From NCBI RefSeq assembly GCF_009796785.1, contig NZ_CP047026.1, positions 620,001 to 684,000 on the forward strand: DNA of 64,000 bases. The letters run 5' to 3'. The notes below the pieces were generated by a model. It saw nothing but the letters and a program-made list of their open reading frames with translations, was not told the DNA's origin and did not search any database. The stretch is from Polaribacter sp. L3A8 (lineage in GTDB: Bacteria > Bacteroidota > Bacteroidia > Flavobacteriales > Flavobacteriaceae). The position numbers were made by a program, and so were the translations under genes. Position 1 is the stretch's first letter; every line of letters starts with the position of its first letter. Shown piece after piece: positions 52,840-62,460 of the stretch.

Positions 52840-54531
52840 TTGAAATATTTCCCTACTATAATTACTGTTTTTCTAATAATTTATTCAATTAATACCTGTA
52901 GTCAAACACAAGATTCTATAAACAGCCTCAATTTTGAGGAATTAACAGAAAAGTATTATGAATATAAATTTACAGATTCTTTAAAGGCGAAAAGAATAAT
53001 AAAAATATTTTTAAAAAAGAGTAAAAAGCAAAAAGATACTATTAAAACTATTCAAGGATACAATTTTTTAAGTGACATTTTTAATGATGATAACATCTAC
53101 TTAAATCATTTAGATAGTTTAATTGAAAAGACAAAAAAGAAACCCAATAAATTGTTCCCTGCATATTTATACTCTAGAAAAGGTCGTTATTATCTATATA
53201 ATTCTAAAATAAATAAATCTTTAAAAAACTATATTTCAGCAATAAAACTCACTAATATATATAGAAATGATAGTCTAAAATATATTTTTAAGCAAAAAAT
53301 TGGTATTTTAAAATATAGAAATAAAAACTTTAATGAATCTAAGAAGATAAATTTAGAGACTTATAATTTTTATAAAAAGAAACCGCAATTTATTAACCTT
53401 CATGAATATTATAATCTTTTATCTAATATTTCCGCAAATTATTTAAAAGAAAAGAAATATGATTCTGCTATTTATTTTAATAATAAATCATCTAAATATG
53501 CTTTAAAAAATAACTTTTTATTCTTTATACCTTTTTTTAAATACAGAAAAGGTAAAATAGAATTAGATCAAAAAAAATACCTACTAGCTATTAATAGTTT
53601 TAAAGAATCAATACCAGGTATTATAGATGATGAAAATTATTATATTTTATCTGAATCGTACAATTACATTGCCGAATCTTATTCTAAATTAGGAAATCTT
53701 GATGCAGCATTAAAATATAATTTCTTAATTGATTCTTTATACAGCAAAACTAAAATCACTCAAAAATCACAAAGAAATGCTTATCAGTTTTTAATAAATC
53801 ATTATAAAGAAAAAAAAGATTTAAAAAACCAATTAAAATATATTGAAAAATTTTTAAAAATTGATAGTATTTTAAATTCTAGAGAAAAGAATCTTTCAAA
53901 AACTTTTTCTGAAAAATATGATAAAAAAAGATTAATTGCAGAAAAAGAGAAAATTATTTACAAATTAAAAAATGATATATCGACATTTCAAAAAAGTAAA
54001 AACTATTTCTTAGTAATATTATTTATTGTAATTATTTTATTTTTATACCAATATAATAAGAGAAAAATTCAAAAAAAGAGTTTTGATAAAATTATAACTG
54101 ATTTAAAAAACAAGAAGACTACAATATTAAATGAAGGTGAAAGTAAAATTGAAAGTAATAATATATCCAAAGAGATTATAAATGATATTTTAAGTAAATT
54201 ACATTCTTTTGAAAAAAGTAAAGGGTATACAAATTCTGATATTACTTTAAGTAAACTTGCCAAAGAATTAAATACTAATTCTAATTACTTATCAAAAATA
54301 ATAAATCAAAATAAAGGTGTAAATTTTTCTACTTATATAAATAAATTAAGAATAAATTATACACTCTTATTATTAGAAGAAAATGAAGTAATTAGAAAAT
54401 ACACAATTGCTGCTATTGCTAATGAAGTAGGCTTTAAAAATGCTGAGTCTTTTTCTAAAGCTTTTTTTAAAGAAACCAAGTTAAAACCTTCTTTTTATAT
54501 AAAAGAATTAGAAAACCAAAAAGTAGCTTAA
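52840..54531 (+). CDS. Membrane-bound TPR-AraC transcriptional regulator
   Basis: The 563-residue protein has a signal-like N-terminus (ending TCSQ), a sensor region of TPR-like helical repeats (about 90-370: YSKLGNLDAALKYNFLIDSLY and relatives), a single TM helix (about 388-406, YFLVILFIVIILFLYQY) and a cytoplasmic AraC-type HTH (about 460-560, LAKELNTNSNYLSKIINQNK; AIANEVGFKNAESFSKAFFKE). It would sense something in the periplasm. It begins with TTG at 52840, with no nearby in-frame ATG that would keep the signal. It ends four bases into the convergent neighbour. Confidence 0.85.
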   Translation: MKYFPTIITVFLIIYSINTCSQTQDSINSLNFEELTEKYYEYKFTDSLKAKRIIKIFLKKSKKQKDTIKTIQGYNFLSDIFNDDNIYLNHLDSLIEKTKKKPNKLFPAYLYSRKGRYYLYNSKINKSLKNYISAIKLTNIYRNDSLKYIFKQKIGILKYRNKNFNESKKINLETYNFYKKKPQFINLHEYYNLLSNISANYLKEKKYDSAIYFNNKSSKYALKNNFLFFIPFFKYRKGKIELDQKKYLLAINSFKESIPGIIDDENYYILSESYNYIAESYSKLGNLDAALKYNFLIDSLYSKTKITQKSQRNAYQFLINHYKEKKDLKNQLKYIEKFLKIDSILNSREKNLSKTFSEKYDKKRLIAEKEKIIYKLKNDISTFQKSKNYFLVILFIVIILFLYQYNKRKIQKKSFDKIITDLKNKKTTILNEGESKIESNNISKEIINDILSKLHSFEKSKGYTNSDITLSKLAKELNTNSNYLSKIINQNKGVNFSTYINKLRINYTLLLLEENEVIRKYTIAAIANEVGFKNAESFSKAFFKETKLKPSFYIKELENQKVA

Positions 54532-55787
54532 GTTTTTTGCTTCTTTTTTTTTGCTGCAGGAAACAACACGTTGTTCAAAATTAAGCGATAACCAGGTGAA
54601 GTTGGGTGTAAATCTAACTCTGTTTTAGGATCTCCTACTCTGTGTGTATAATCTTCAGGATCATGTCCTCCATAAAAAGTAAACATTCCTTTACCTATGG
54701 TACCATGAATATAGCGAGCTTCTCTATTGGTTTTGTTTTCTCCTAAAACCAATACGTTAGATTTAACTGTGTTTCTATCAAAAGAAGTGGTTTGTCCCAT
54801 AAAACCTTTTACTAAAGTAGTATGATTTTGAGTTAACATTGTTGGTACAGGATCCCACTTTGCAGAAAACTCTCCTAAAGAAAAATAGTCTGATGTTTTA
54901 GCAATTTTACGTTTACTCGTCATATCAATCGTAGAAAACTCATAAGTAGTTGGGTTTTTAATCAATTGATAATCCTTAAAAGCAAAGGTTTTATTGTAAT
55001 TAATTTTTGATTGATAATTAGGTTCTGATGCATCTCCATCAAACATAGATTCTGCAATATCTACACCTTCTGCCGATAAAGCAATATCAAAACTATCGGT
55101 TGCAGAACACATCGCAAACATAAAACCACCGCCAATTACGTAATCTCTTATCTTTTTTGCTACAGCTAATTTTTCTTCCGATACTTTAGTAAAACCTAAT
55201 TCTTTTGCTTGTTTTTCGGCCCTTTGCTTACCTTCTATATACCAAGGAGCGCTTCTAAATGCTCCATAAAACTTTCCATACTGTCCGGTAAAATCTTCGT
55301 GATGTAAATGCAACCACTCATATAAAAGGAGTTTATCTGCTAAGACTTCTTTATCATAAATAACATCAAACGGAATTTCGGCATACGTTAAAACCATGGT
55401 TACAGCATCATCCCAAGGCATTTTGTCTTTTGGCGAATACACGGCAATTTTTGGTGCTTTTTCTAAAGTTACTGCATCTTGATTAGAAGATGGTGATGAT
55501 ATTTCTTGTAATACAAGTTGTGCTTTTGCATCAGATATTATTTGATAAGAAACACCTCGTATTTTACATTCATTCTCTACAATTTTATTGTTTTCTATTA
55601 AAAAAGCGCCTCCGTCATAATTTAATAGCCATTTAGATTTTAAGCCCGCTTCTAATGAAAAGTATACAATTCCGTAGGCTTTTAAATGGTTTTTCTGATT
55701 ATCATAACTCATAGGTACATAAATAAAAGATGCCCAAATAGAATTTGATAGTAGGAGAAAGGTTAAGATTGTTAGGATTTTTTTCAT
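54528..55787 (-). CDS. Exported protein often labelled asparagine synthetase B in flavobacteria
   Basis: The 419-residue protein has a signal peptide (1-19, ending IWAS). It contains none of the AsnB landmarks: no N-terminal nucleophile Cys and no ATP pyrophosphatase loop. Stretches such as IAVYSPKDKMPWDDAVTMVL, GGGFMFAMCSATDS and MFTFYGGHDPEDYTHRVGD suggest a flavodoxin-like/class I glutamine-amidotransferase-type fold (ThuA-like) in the periplasm. I recall such proteins under the label asparagine synthetase B, which the sequence does not support. Function unknown. Confidence 0.65.
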   Translation of the reverse strand: MKKILTILTFLLLSNSIWASFIYVPMSYDNQKNHLKAYGIVYFSLEAGLKSKWLLNYDGGAFLIENNKIVENECKIRGVSYQIISDAKAQLVLQEISSPSSNQDAVTLEKAPKIAVYSPKDKMPWDDAVTMVLTYAEIPFDVIYDKEVLADKLLLYEWLHLHHEDFTGQYGKFYGAFRSAPWYIEGKQRAEKQAKELGFTKVSEEKLAVAKKIRDYVIGGGFMFAMCSATDSFDIALSAEGVDIAESMFDGDASEPNYQSKINYNKTFAFKDYQLIKNPTTYEFSTIDMTSKRKIAKTSDYFSLGEFSAKWDPVPTMLTQNHTTLVKGFMGQTTSFDRNTVKSNVLVLGENKTNREARYIHGTIGKGMFTFYGGHDPEDYTHRVGDPKTELDLHPTSPGYRLILNNVLFPAAKKKKQKT

Positions 55788-55803
55788 TTAATAAATTTAT
55801 ATA

Positions 55804-56562
55804 TTATAATAATTCAATAAACTTACCAAAAAATGCATCATTATTTTTCCTTAATTCCTTTATAAAACTATTTAATTTTACAGAAGAAGCAATCGTTAAA
55901 ATACTTGAAGCACTTTCATCAAATGATTTTGTGTTAGCAATTGTCGAGTAATTTACCTCCGATAAATTGAGAGTTCCATCATCTTTTAAAGAAGATTCAT
56001 ATAGAATTCCCTCTATGATAATTACAGGAATATAAATATTACAAAACTTTAAATTACTATTATTTGATTTTTCAACCAAATAATTACACGCATTAAGTAA
56101 ACTTTTTGAGGCAGAATAAGCTAAGTCTTTAGATTCTTTAAAAGCTGTTACAACATTATATCCGCATTCTGTAATTGAAGGAAAAATAAATTTAAGATTT
56201 TCATCTTTCCTTTTTGCTTCGGATATTTTAGAAATTAATTTATCCGAATTTTTACTTCCTAAAATTTTATATCTCTTTGATTGTAGATTAAACAGATCTT
56301 TGTTTTTAAAAACAACCCATGGTTTGTCTGTACTTTTTTTACATTCGACAACATATGTCAAGTTAATCCAAACTCCATTAATAAATTTATTAGTATGAGC
56401 TATTATGTCAATTTCTCTATATTTGTTTAAATCGATGTCTTTATAAAGGATTGATTGAGATACATGAAACCCTTCACTTTTAAAAGCTTGGGCAACCTTC
56501 ATTTCAAATGGATATCCATTTTTTAATATCCATTTTTCAATTTTTTTTTCTAATTCATTCAT
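55804..56562 (-). CDS. PD-(D/E)XK nuclease-like protein
   Basis: The 252-residue protein has the core of a PD-(D/E)XK nuclease: AFKSEGFHVSQSILYKDID followed by YREIDIIAH (Glu-Ile-Asp, metal ligands) and after a strand VVECKKSTDKPWVVF (Glu-x-Lys). The remainder is Ser/Lys-rich and unfamiliar. This layout is common in restriction and repair enzymes and in uncharacterised defence genes. It sits between dnaB and an unrelated exported protein with 17-18 base gaps. Whether it is active, and on which DNA, is unknown. Confidence 0.7.
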   Translation of the reverse strand: MNELEKKIEKWILKNGYPFEMKVAQAFKSEGFHVSQSILYKDIDLNKYREIDIIAHTNKFINGVWINLTYVVECKKSTDKPWVVFKNKDLFNLQSKRYKILGSKNSDKLISKISEAKRKDENLKFIFPSITECGYNVVTAFKESKDLAYSASKSLLNACNYLVEKSNNSNLKFCNIYIPVIIIEGILYESSLKDDGTLNLSEVNYSTIANTKSFDESASSILTIASSVKLNSFIKELRKNNDAFFGKFIELL

Positions 56563-56579
56563 TTCATAAAAATATGAAA

Positions 56580-58100
56580 TTAAAAAGGAACATCATCTAC
56601 ATCACTTCCAAAAGCATCTTTTGGGTCTACTCCACCTTGACCTGCAAAAGGATCTTCTGGGAAATCGGCATTCATAGAAGATTGAAATTCACTACTAAAA
56701 CCTTCTTCTAAATCAGAGAATTTTGCTAAGTGACCTGTAAATTTTAAACGAATATTTTCTAACCCACCATTTCTATGCTTTGCAACAATAAATTCTCCTT
56801 GTCCTTCACATGGCGTATGTTCATCATCATCCCATTCTGTCATTCCGTAATATTCTGGACGGAAAATAAACGATACAATATCTGCATCTTGCTCAATTGC
56901 TCCAGATTCACGTAAATCAGATAATAAAGGTCTTTTAGATCCTCCACGTGTTTCCACCGCACGAGATAATTGAGACAGTGCAATTACTGGCACTTCTAAT
57001 TCTTTTGCTAAAGCTTTTAAGTTTCTAGAAATCATAGAGATTTCTTGTTCACGGTTTCCGTTAGATTTTCCACCGGCAGTCATCAATTGTAAATAATCAA
57101 TTACAATAATTCTAACATTGTGTTGTGATACCAATCGTCGTGCTTTTGCACGTAAATCAAATACAGAAAGAGAAGGTGTATCATCTATAAAAATAGGTGC
57201 ATCAGAAAGTTTTTTAACTTTTACATTTAACTGTTCCCACTCATGTGCTTCTAAATTTCCTTTTCTTAGTTTTTCTGATGTTAAGCCTGTTTCCGAAGAA
57301 ATCATACGCGTAATTAACTGTACAGAAGACATCTCTAATGAAAAAACTGCAACTCCATGCCCAAAATCAATAGCCATATTTTTTGCCATCGAAATTACAA
57401 ATGCTGTTTTTCCCATACCAGGACGTGCAGCAATAATTACTAAATCCGACGGTTGCCAACCAGAAGTTAAGGCATCTAATTTGGTAAAACCTGTTTCTAA
57501 ACCAGACATTCCTTCCGAATTACCAATTTCTTGAATCTTCGCTAATGCTTGCTTTACAAGTGAACCTGCATCTTCAGAACTCTTTTTTAAATTCCCTTGG
57601 GTAACTTCAAAAAGTTTTGCCTCTGCATCGTCTAATAAATCGAAAACATCGGTACTTTCATCATACGCATTTTCTATAATTTCACTAGAAATTGAAATTA
57701 ATCTACGTTGAATAAATTTTTGAAGAATAATTCTTGCATGGAACTCAATATGTGCAGAAGAGGCTACTTTTTGAGTTAAACGGATTAAAAAGAAATCGCC
57801 ACCAACAAATTCTAATTTCCCATTCTTTTTTAACAAGTTAGAAACTGTTAAAAGATCTATAGGTTCAGAATTTTGAAACAATTCATAAATTGCCGCATAA
57901 ATTTCTTGATGTTTTTGATCGTAAAAAGCATCAGAACTTAAAACGTCAATTACGTCATCAATTCCTTTTTTATCAATCATCATTGCTCCCAACACAGCTT
58001 CTTCCAACTCTAATACCTGTGGAGGAAGCTTGCCCTTTTCAAGATTAACTAATCTTGATTTATCTATCTTTTTTCCTGCAACAGGAGTCGTTTTTTCCAT
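56580..58100 (-). CDS. dnaB: Replicative DNA helicase DnaB
   Basis: The 506-residue hexameric helicase has the N-terminal primase-contact domain (LPPQVLELEEAVLGAMMIDK, to about residue 160) and the RecA-type C-terminal domain with Walker A ARPGMGKTAFV, the FSLEMSSVQLITRM helix, IVIDYLQLM (Walker B) and SDLRESGAIEQDADIV with the arginine finger region. The C-terminal tail ends DVDDVPF. Length is normal and no intein is present. It moves on the lagging strand template at the fork. Confidence 0.97.
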   Translation of the reverse strand: MEKTTPVAGKKIDKSRLVNLEKGKLPPQVLELEEAVLGAMMIDKKGIDDVIDVLSSDAFYDQKHQEIYAAIYELFQNSEPIDLLTVSNLLKKNGKLEFVGGDFFLIRLTQKVASSAHIEFHARIILQKFIQRRLISISSEIIENAYDESTDVFDLLDDAEAKLFEVTQGNLKKSSEDAGSLVKQALAKIQEIGNSEGMSGLETGFTKLDALTSGWQPSDLVIIAARPGMGKTAFVISMAKNMAIDFGHGVAVFSLEMSSVQLITRMISSETGLTSEKLRKGNLEAHEWEQLNVKVKKLSDAPIFIDDTPSLSVFDLRAKARRLVSQHNVRIIVIDYLQLMTAGGKSNGNREQEISMISRNLKALAKELEVPVIALSQLSRAVETRGGSKRPLLSDLRESGAIEQDADIVSFIFRPEYYGMTEWDDDEHTPCEGQGEFIVAKHRNGGLENIRLKFTGHLAKFSDLEEGFSSEFQSSMNADFPEDPFAGQGGVDPKDAFGSDVDDVPF

Positions 58101-58312
58101 TATTACAAAGGTACTTTTTTAGGTTGAAAATATTTTCTAAAAGTTCAATTTAATTTGTAAACATTTATTGTCTATAAAAATGTTATTATCTTGTTAATAA
58201 CCAGTCAACTTCTAAATCGAATCCTTATTTTTACCAACAAAGTTGGATGTATTCTAAACGTTATTCAGCTTGTTTTATTTAATATAAACATAATTTTAAT
58301 TAATTCTATTTT

Positions 58313-59389
58313 GTGAAAACAAATAAAAAACACATTCTTATCGCAATTCTTTTACCAGTTCAAATTCTGTTAATGAAATGGGCTACTGTAAATCCTGAAT
58401 TTATAGAAAAATATTATTCAAACGGAATCTACCCTCCTATTTCATCTTTTTTAAGGATCATTTTAGGTTGGATTCCTTTTTCTGTTGGAGATTTGTTATT
58501 GGCTTTCGGCCTTTTTATCCTTATCCGTTCTATTTATCGATTGATTAAAACCAGATTTAAAAATTTTATTCCTAAAATTATACATTTTACAGCTTTTTTA
58601 TCTGTTATCTATTTTTGTTTTTACCTTTTTTGGGGATTAAATTATTACCGTGAACCTTTGTCTAAAAACTTAAAGTATCATCAGCAAAAATATACTACAG
58701 CGCAACTAGAAAAAGTAACAAAACATATTATTAAAAACCTGAATCACTATCAATTTGAAATTACAAAAAATGATTCTCTAAAAGTCGAAAATCCGTATTC
58801 TCAAAAAGAAATGTATGCGATAGCCGTTACAGGTTATGATTATTTAGCTAAAGATTTTCCGCAATTAAAATATCAACATAAATCAGTAAAAAGTTCTTTA
58901 ATGAGTTTATTGCAAACCTATAATGGAACCGCAGGATACTTGAATCCTTTAACCGGAGAAGCGCAAGTAAATGATAGAATTCCTAAAACAGGATATCCCA
59001 CAACTACGTGTCATGAAATGGCACATCAAATTGGTTTTGCAGCAGAAAATGAAGCAAATTTTGTTGGTTTTTTAGCGGCTAATTATAATGATGATGTTTA
59101 TTTTAAATACGCAAGCTATAGAATGGCTTTTGGTTATTGTATTTCCGAATTAAGAAAACGAGATCAAACTTTATCCAAAGAACTTTGGAAAACTGTAAAC
59201 AAAGGAATTTCTAAAGATTTTAATGCGAGTTATCAGTTTTGGCAAGCCTATAAAAACCCTTTTGAACCTTTGGTAAAAAAAGGGTACAACGCTTACTTAA
59301 AAGCAAATAAACAAGACAAAGGTGTGCAATCTTATAATTATGTAGTAGATTTATTTATTAGTTATTTTGAAACTTCATCAAAAATCTAA
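58313..59389 (+). CDS. DUF3810 zincin-like membrane protein
   Basis: The 358-residue protein has three N-terminal hydrophobic segments (about 7-25, 46-68, 85-107) and a large C-terminal domain with TTCHEMAHQIGFAAENEANF, an HExxH zinc motif with a downstream Glu (AAENEA), as in gluzincin-like metallopeptidases. It matches DUF3810. It starts with GTG at 58313; an in-frame start further in would remove part of TM1. Likely a membrane metalloprotease, although activity is unproven. Confidence 0.85.
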   Translation: MKTNKKHILIAILLPVQILLMKWATVNPEFIEKYYSNGIYPPISSFLRIILGWIPFSVGDLLLAFGLFILIRSIYRLIKTRFKNFIPKIIHFTAFLSVIYFCFYLFWGLNYYREPLSKNLKYHQQKYTTAQLEKVTKHIIKNLNHYQFEITKNDSLKVENPYSQKEMYAIAVTGYDYLAKDFPQLKYQHKSVKSSLMSLLQTYNGTAGYLNPLTGEAQVNDRIPKTGYPTTTCHEMAHQIGFAAENEANFVGFLAANYNDDVYFKYASYRMAFGYCISELRKRDQTLSKELWKTVNKGISKDFNASYQFWQAYKNPFEPLVKKGYNAYLKANKQDKGVQSYNYVVDLFISYFETSSKI

Positions 59390-59486
59390 ATTTCTTAAAT
59401 TTATGTTAAAATAACTACTTTTAACATTTCTATAAAAGGTTCTAATTAAATTAGAGCATTATACCAAATAACTAATTCTAACATCT

Positions 59487-62441
59487 ATGAGAAAATTAAT
59501 CTTATTTTTCTCCTTATTTATGGCTATTTCTATGCATTCGCAAGAGTATTTCCCAACAAATACAGGAGTAAAATCTACTTTTAAAAAAACAGTGGCTTTT
59601 AAAAATGCCACCATTTACATTACGCCACAAAAAATTATAAAAAATGGAACCTTATTTATAAAAGAAGGTAAAGTTTTATCTGTAGGTAAATCTGTATCTA
59701 TACCCAAAGGAACAGAAATAATAGATTTAGAAGGAAAAACAATCTACCCTTCTTTTATAGATTTATATACTAGTTTTGGAATTGAAAAATCAAAAAAAGG
59801 TCCTTCTAGTAGCAGAAAAGAAAAACCGCAATATGATGCGACTAGATCCGGTTTTTATTGGAACGATCACATAAGGCCAGAAACCAAAGCTGCAAATTCA
59901 TTTAAATTTGATGATAAAAAAGCAACAGAATATTTAAAAGCTGGTTTTGGCGTTGTAAATACACATGTACAAGACGGAATTGTTCGTGGAAACGGAATGT
60001 TAGTTGCCCTAAACCCGAACTCGTTAGATGCGTATAGAATTTTAGAAAACAGATCTGTTCAGTACTTATCATTTAGCAAAAGTACCTTGTCTAAACAGGC
60101 TTACCCTACTTCTAAAATGGGTGCGATGGCTTTATTACGTCAAATGTATTTGGATGCAAAATGGTATGCCGATGGCGATGCTAAAAATAAAGATCAATCT
60201 TTAGAGGCTTTAAATGCAAATAAAAGTCTACTTCAAGTTTTTGATGCTGGTGGTTGGTTAGATATTTTAAGAGCAGATAAAATTGGAGATGAATTTAATA
60301 TTCAATACACCATTTTAGGTGGTGGAGATGAATATGAAAGAATTGATGAGATAAAAAAAACCAACGCAAGTTTAATTATTCCTATTAATTTTCAGGATGC
60401 ATATGATGTGAGTAATCCTTTAATAGCAAAACAAATTCCGTTAAGTGATTTACGAAAATGGAATCAAGAACCAACAAACTTAAGTGTTTTGGCTGAAAAC
60501 GGAATTCATTTTGCGCTAACCACACACAAGTTAAAAAAGATGGAAGATTTCCATAAAAACTTGCTAAAAGCAATTAAGTATGGTTTAGATAAGGAAAAAG
60601 CCTTAGAAGCTTTAACAACAATGCCTGCAAAATTATTAGGTAACACTACTATTGGAAACTTAAATGAAGGGAGTTCTGCCAATTTTATCATTACTTCTGG
60701 TCCCATTTTTGACAGTAAAACAATTATTTATGAAAATTGGGTTCAGGGACATAAAAATATTGTGAATGATATCAATAGCAAAGACATAACAGGTGTTTAT
60801 AACGTAAACGTAAATGGAAAATTTTATTCACTTACAATTACTGGTGTTGGAGCGAAACAAATGGGTGTTATAAAAAAGGGTGATGAAAAACTAAAATCTA
60901 CATTTTCTTATAAAAATGGATGGATTCATATAACCTTTAACGATGATGGTTATACGAGATTGGTTGGTCAAATTATTAATGTGGCTAATGTAATGCAAGG
61001 TACGGCTTATGATGAAGCGGGGAATGAATCTAATTGGTCGGCTTCAAAAACATTTAAAAAGACTTCTAAAAAAGCGGTTCTTAAAAAAGACAATGATGAT
61101 ACTTTACAGGTTTTACCTATCAGTTATCCCAATATTGGGTATGGTAATTTTAACCTGCCAAAACAAGAAACTATTGTAATTAAAAATGCTACCGTTTGGA
61201 CTTCCGAAGATGAAGGTATTTTAGAAAACACAGATATTTTAATTAAAGACGGTAAGATTGCCGAAATTGGTAAAAACTTAAAATATAGAAACGCTAAAGT
61301 TATTGACGCAACGGGCAAACATGTAACTGCAGGAATTATAGATGAACATTCTCATATTGCTACATCTGCGGTAAATGAAGCTGGACATAATTCTACTGCA
61401 GAAGTTTCTATAGAAGATGTTGTAAACCCTAATGACATCAATATTTATAGAAATTTAGCAGGTGGCGTTACTTCCATTCAAATTTTACATGGTTCTGCAA
61501 ATCCTATTGGTGGTCGTTCTGCAATCATCAAACTAAAATGGGGAGAAAACGCTGATGGTTTAATTTATAAAGATTCGCCTAAGTTTATAAAATTTGCTTT
61601 AGGTGAAAATGTAAAACAATCTAATTGGGGAGCAAATAATAACATTCGTTTTCCACAAACAAGAATGGGAACAGAACAGGTTTTTATCGATTATTTTCAA
61701 AGAGCTAAAGAATATGATGCTTTAAAGAAAAGTGGCAAACCATATCGAAAAGATATAGAAATGGAAACTTTAGCTGAAATTCTAAATAAAGAACGTTTTA
61801 TTTCTTGTCATTCTTATGTACAATCAGAAATTAATATGTTGATGAAAGTTGCTGATAAATTCAATTTTAACATCAACACATTTACACATATTTTAGAAGG
61901 CTATAAAGTTGCCGATAAAATGAAAGAGCATGGTGTTGGAGCTTCTACTTTTTCTGACTGGTGGGCATATAAATACGAAGTTTTAGATGCAATACCGTAT
62001 AATGCTGCAATTTTAGCAAACCAAGGAATTACAGTTGCTATTAATTCTGACGATAGAGAAATGTCTAGAAGACTGAATCAAGAAGCTGCAAAAACCATTA
62101 AATATGGCGGCATGTCTGAATTAGAAGCTTGGAAAATGGTAACTATTAATCCTGCAAAATTATTGCATTTAGACAATAGAACAGGTTCTCTTAAAATTGG
62201 TAAAGATGGTGATGTAGTTTTATGGAGCCATAACCCGCTATCTATTTATGCCAAAGCAGAAAAAACAATTATTGATGGAACCATTTACTTTGATATCGAA
62301 AAAGATTTAGAAAAACGAGAATCTATTAAAAGCGAGAAAAGTAAATTGTTAAAAATGATGCTTTCAGAAAAAATGAAAGGCGGTAAAACAGTGATGCCAA
62401 CTAAAAAACGCAATCAGAATTTTCACTGTGATACAGAGTAA
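59487..62441 (+). CDS. Exported double-module amidohydrolase
   Basis: The 984-residue protein has a signal peptide (1-19, ending MHSQ). An N-terminal amidohydrolase-like module runs to about residue 430 (GTLFIKEGKVLSVGKSV, HPSFIDLY-type strand IYPSFIDLYTSFG), a linker domain follows (about 440-545), and a second, more complete module spans about 565-970 with AGIIDEHSHIATSAVNE (metal His pair), HSYVQSEINML, TFTHILEGYK and VAINSDDREMSRRLN. Only the second module keeps the usual metal ligands, so the first may be structural. It may hydrolyse a cyclic amide or dipeptide in the periplasm. It overlaps the next gene's possible start. Confidence 0.85.
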   Translation: MRKLILFFSLFMAISMHSQEYFPTNTGVKSTFKKTVAFKNATIYITPQKIIKNGTLFIKEGKVLSVGKSVSIPKGTEIIDLEGKTIYPSFIDLYTSFGIEKSKKGPSSSRKEKPQYDATRSGFYWNDHIRPETKAANSFKFDDKKATEYLKAGFGVVNTHVQDGIVRGNGMLVALNPNSLDAYRILENRSVQYLSFSKSTLSKQAYPTSKMGAMALLRQMYLDAKWYADGDAKNKDQSLEALNANKSLLQVFDAGGWLDILRADKIGDEFNIQYTILGGGDEYERIDEIKKTNASLIIPINFQDAYDVSNPLIAKQIPLSDLRKWNQEPTNLSVLAENGIHFALTTHKLKKMEDFHKNLLKAIKYGLDKEKALEALTTMPAKLLGNTTIGNLNEGSSANFIITSGPIFDSKTIIYENWVQGHKNIVNDINSKDITGVYNVNVNGKFYSLTITGVGAKQMGVIKKGDEKLKSTFSYKNGWIHITFNDDGYTRLVGQIINVANVMQGTAYDEAGNESNWSASKTFKKTSKKAVLKKDNDDTLQVLPISYPNIGYGNFNLPKQETIVIKNATVWTSEDEGILENTDILIKDGKIAEIGKNLKYRNAKVIDATGKHVTAGIIDEHSHIATSAVNEAGHNSTAEVSIEDVVNPNDINIYRNLAGGVTSIQILHGSANPIGGRSAIIKLKWGENADGLIYKDSPKFIKFALGENVKQSNWGANNNIRFPQTRMGTEQVFIDYFQRAKEYDALKKSGKPYRKDIEMETLAEILNKERFISCHSYVQSEINMLMKVADKFNFNINTFTHILEGYKVADKMKEHGVGASTFSDWWAYKYEVLDAIPYNAAILANQGITVAINSDDREMSRRLNQEAAKTIKYGGMSELEAWKMVTINPAKLLHLDNRTGSLKIGKDGDVVLWSHNPLSIYAKAEKTIIDGTIYFDIEKDLEKRESIKSEKSKLLKMMLSEKMKGGKTVMPTKKRNQNFHCDTE

Positions 62442-62460
62442 AAACCTAAAAAAAGATAAA

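Noticed and set aside
54528..55787. Asparagine synthetase B
   Set aside because: No glutaminase Cys2, no ATP-binding SGGxDS loop, and a clear signal peptide for export.
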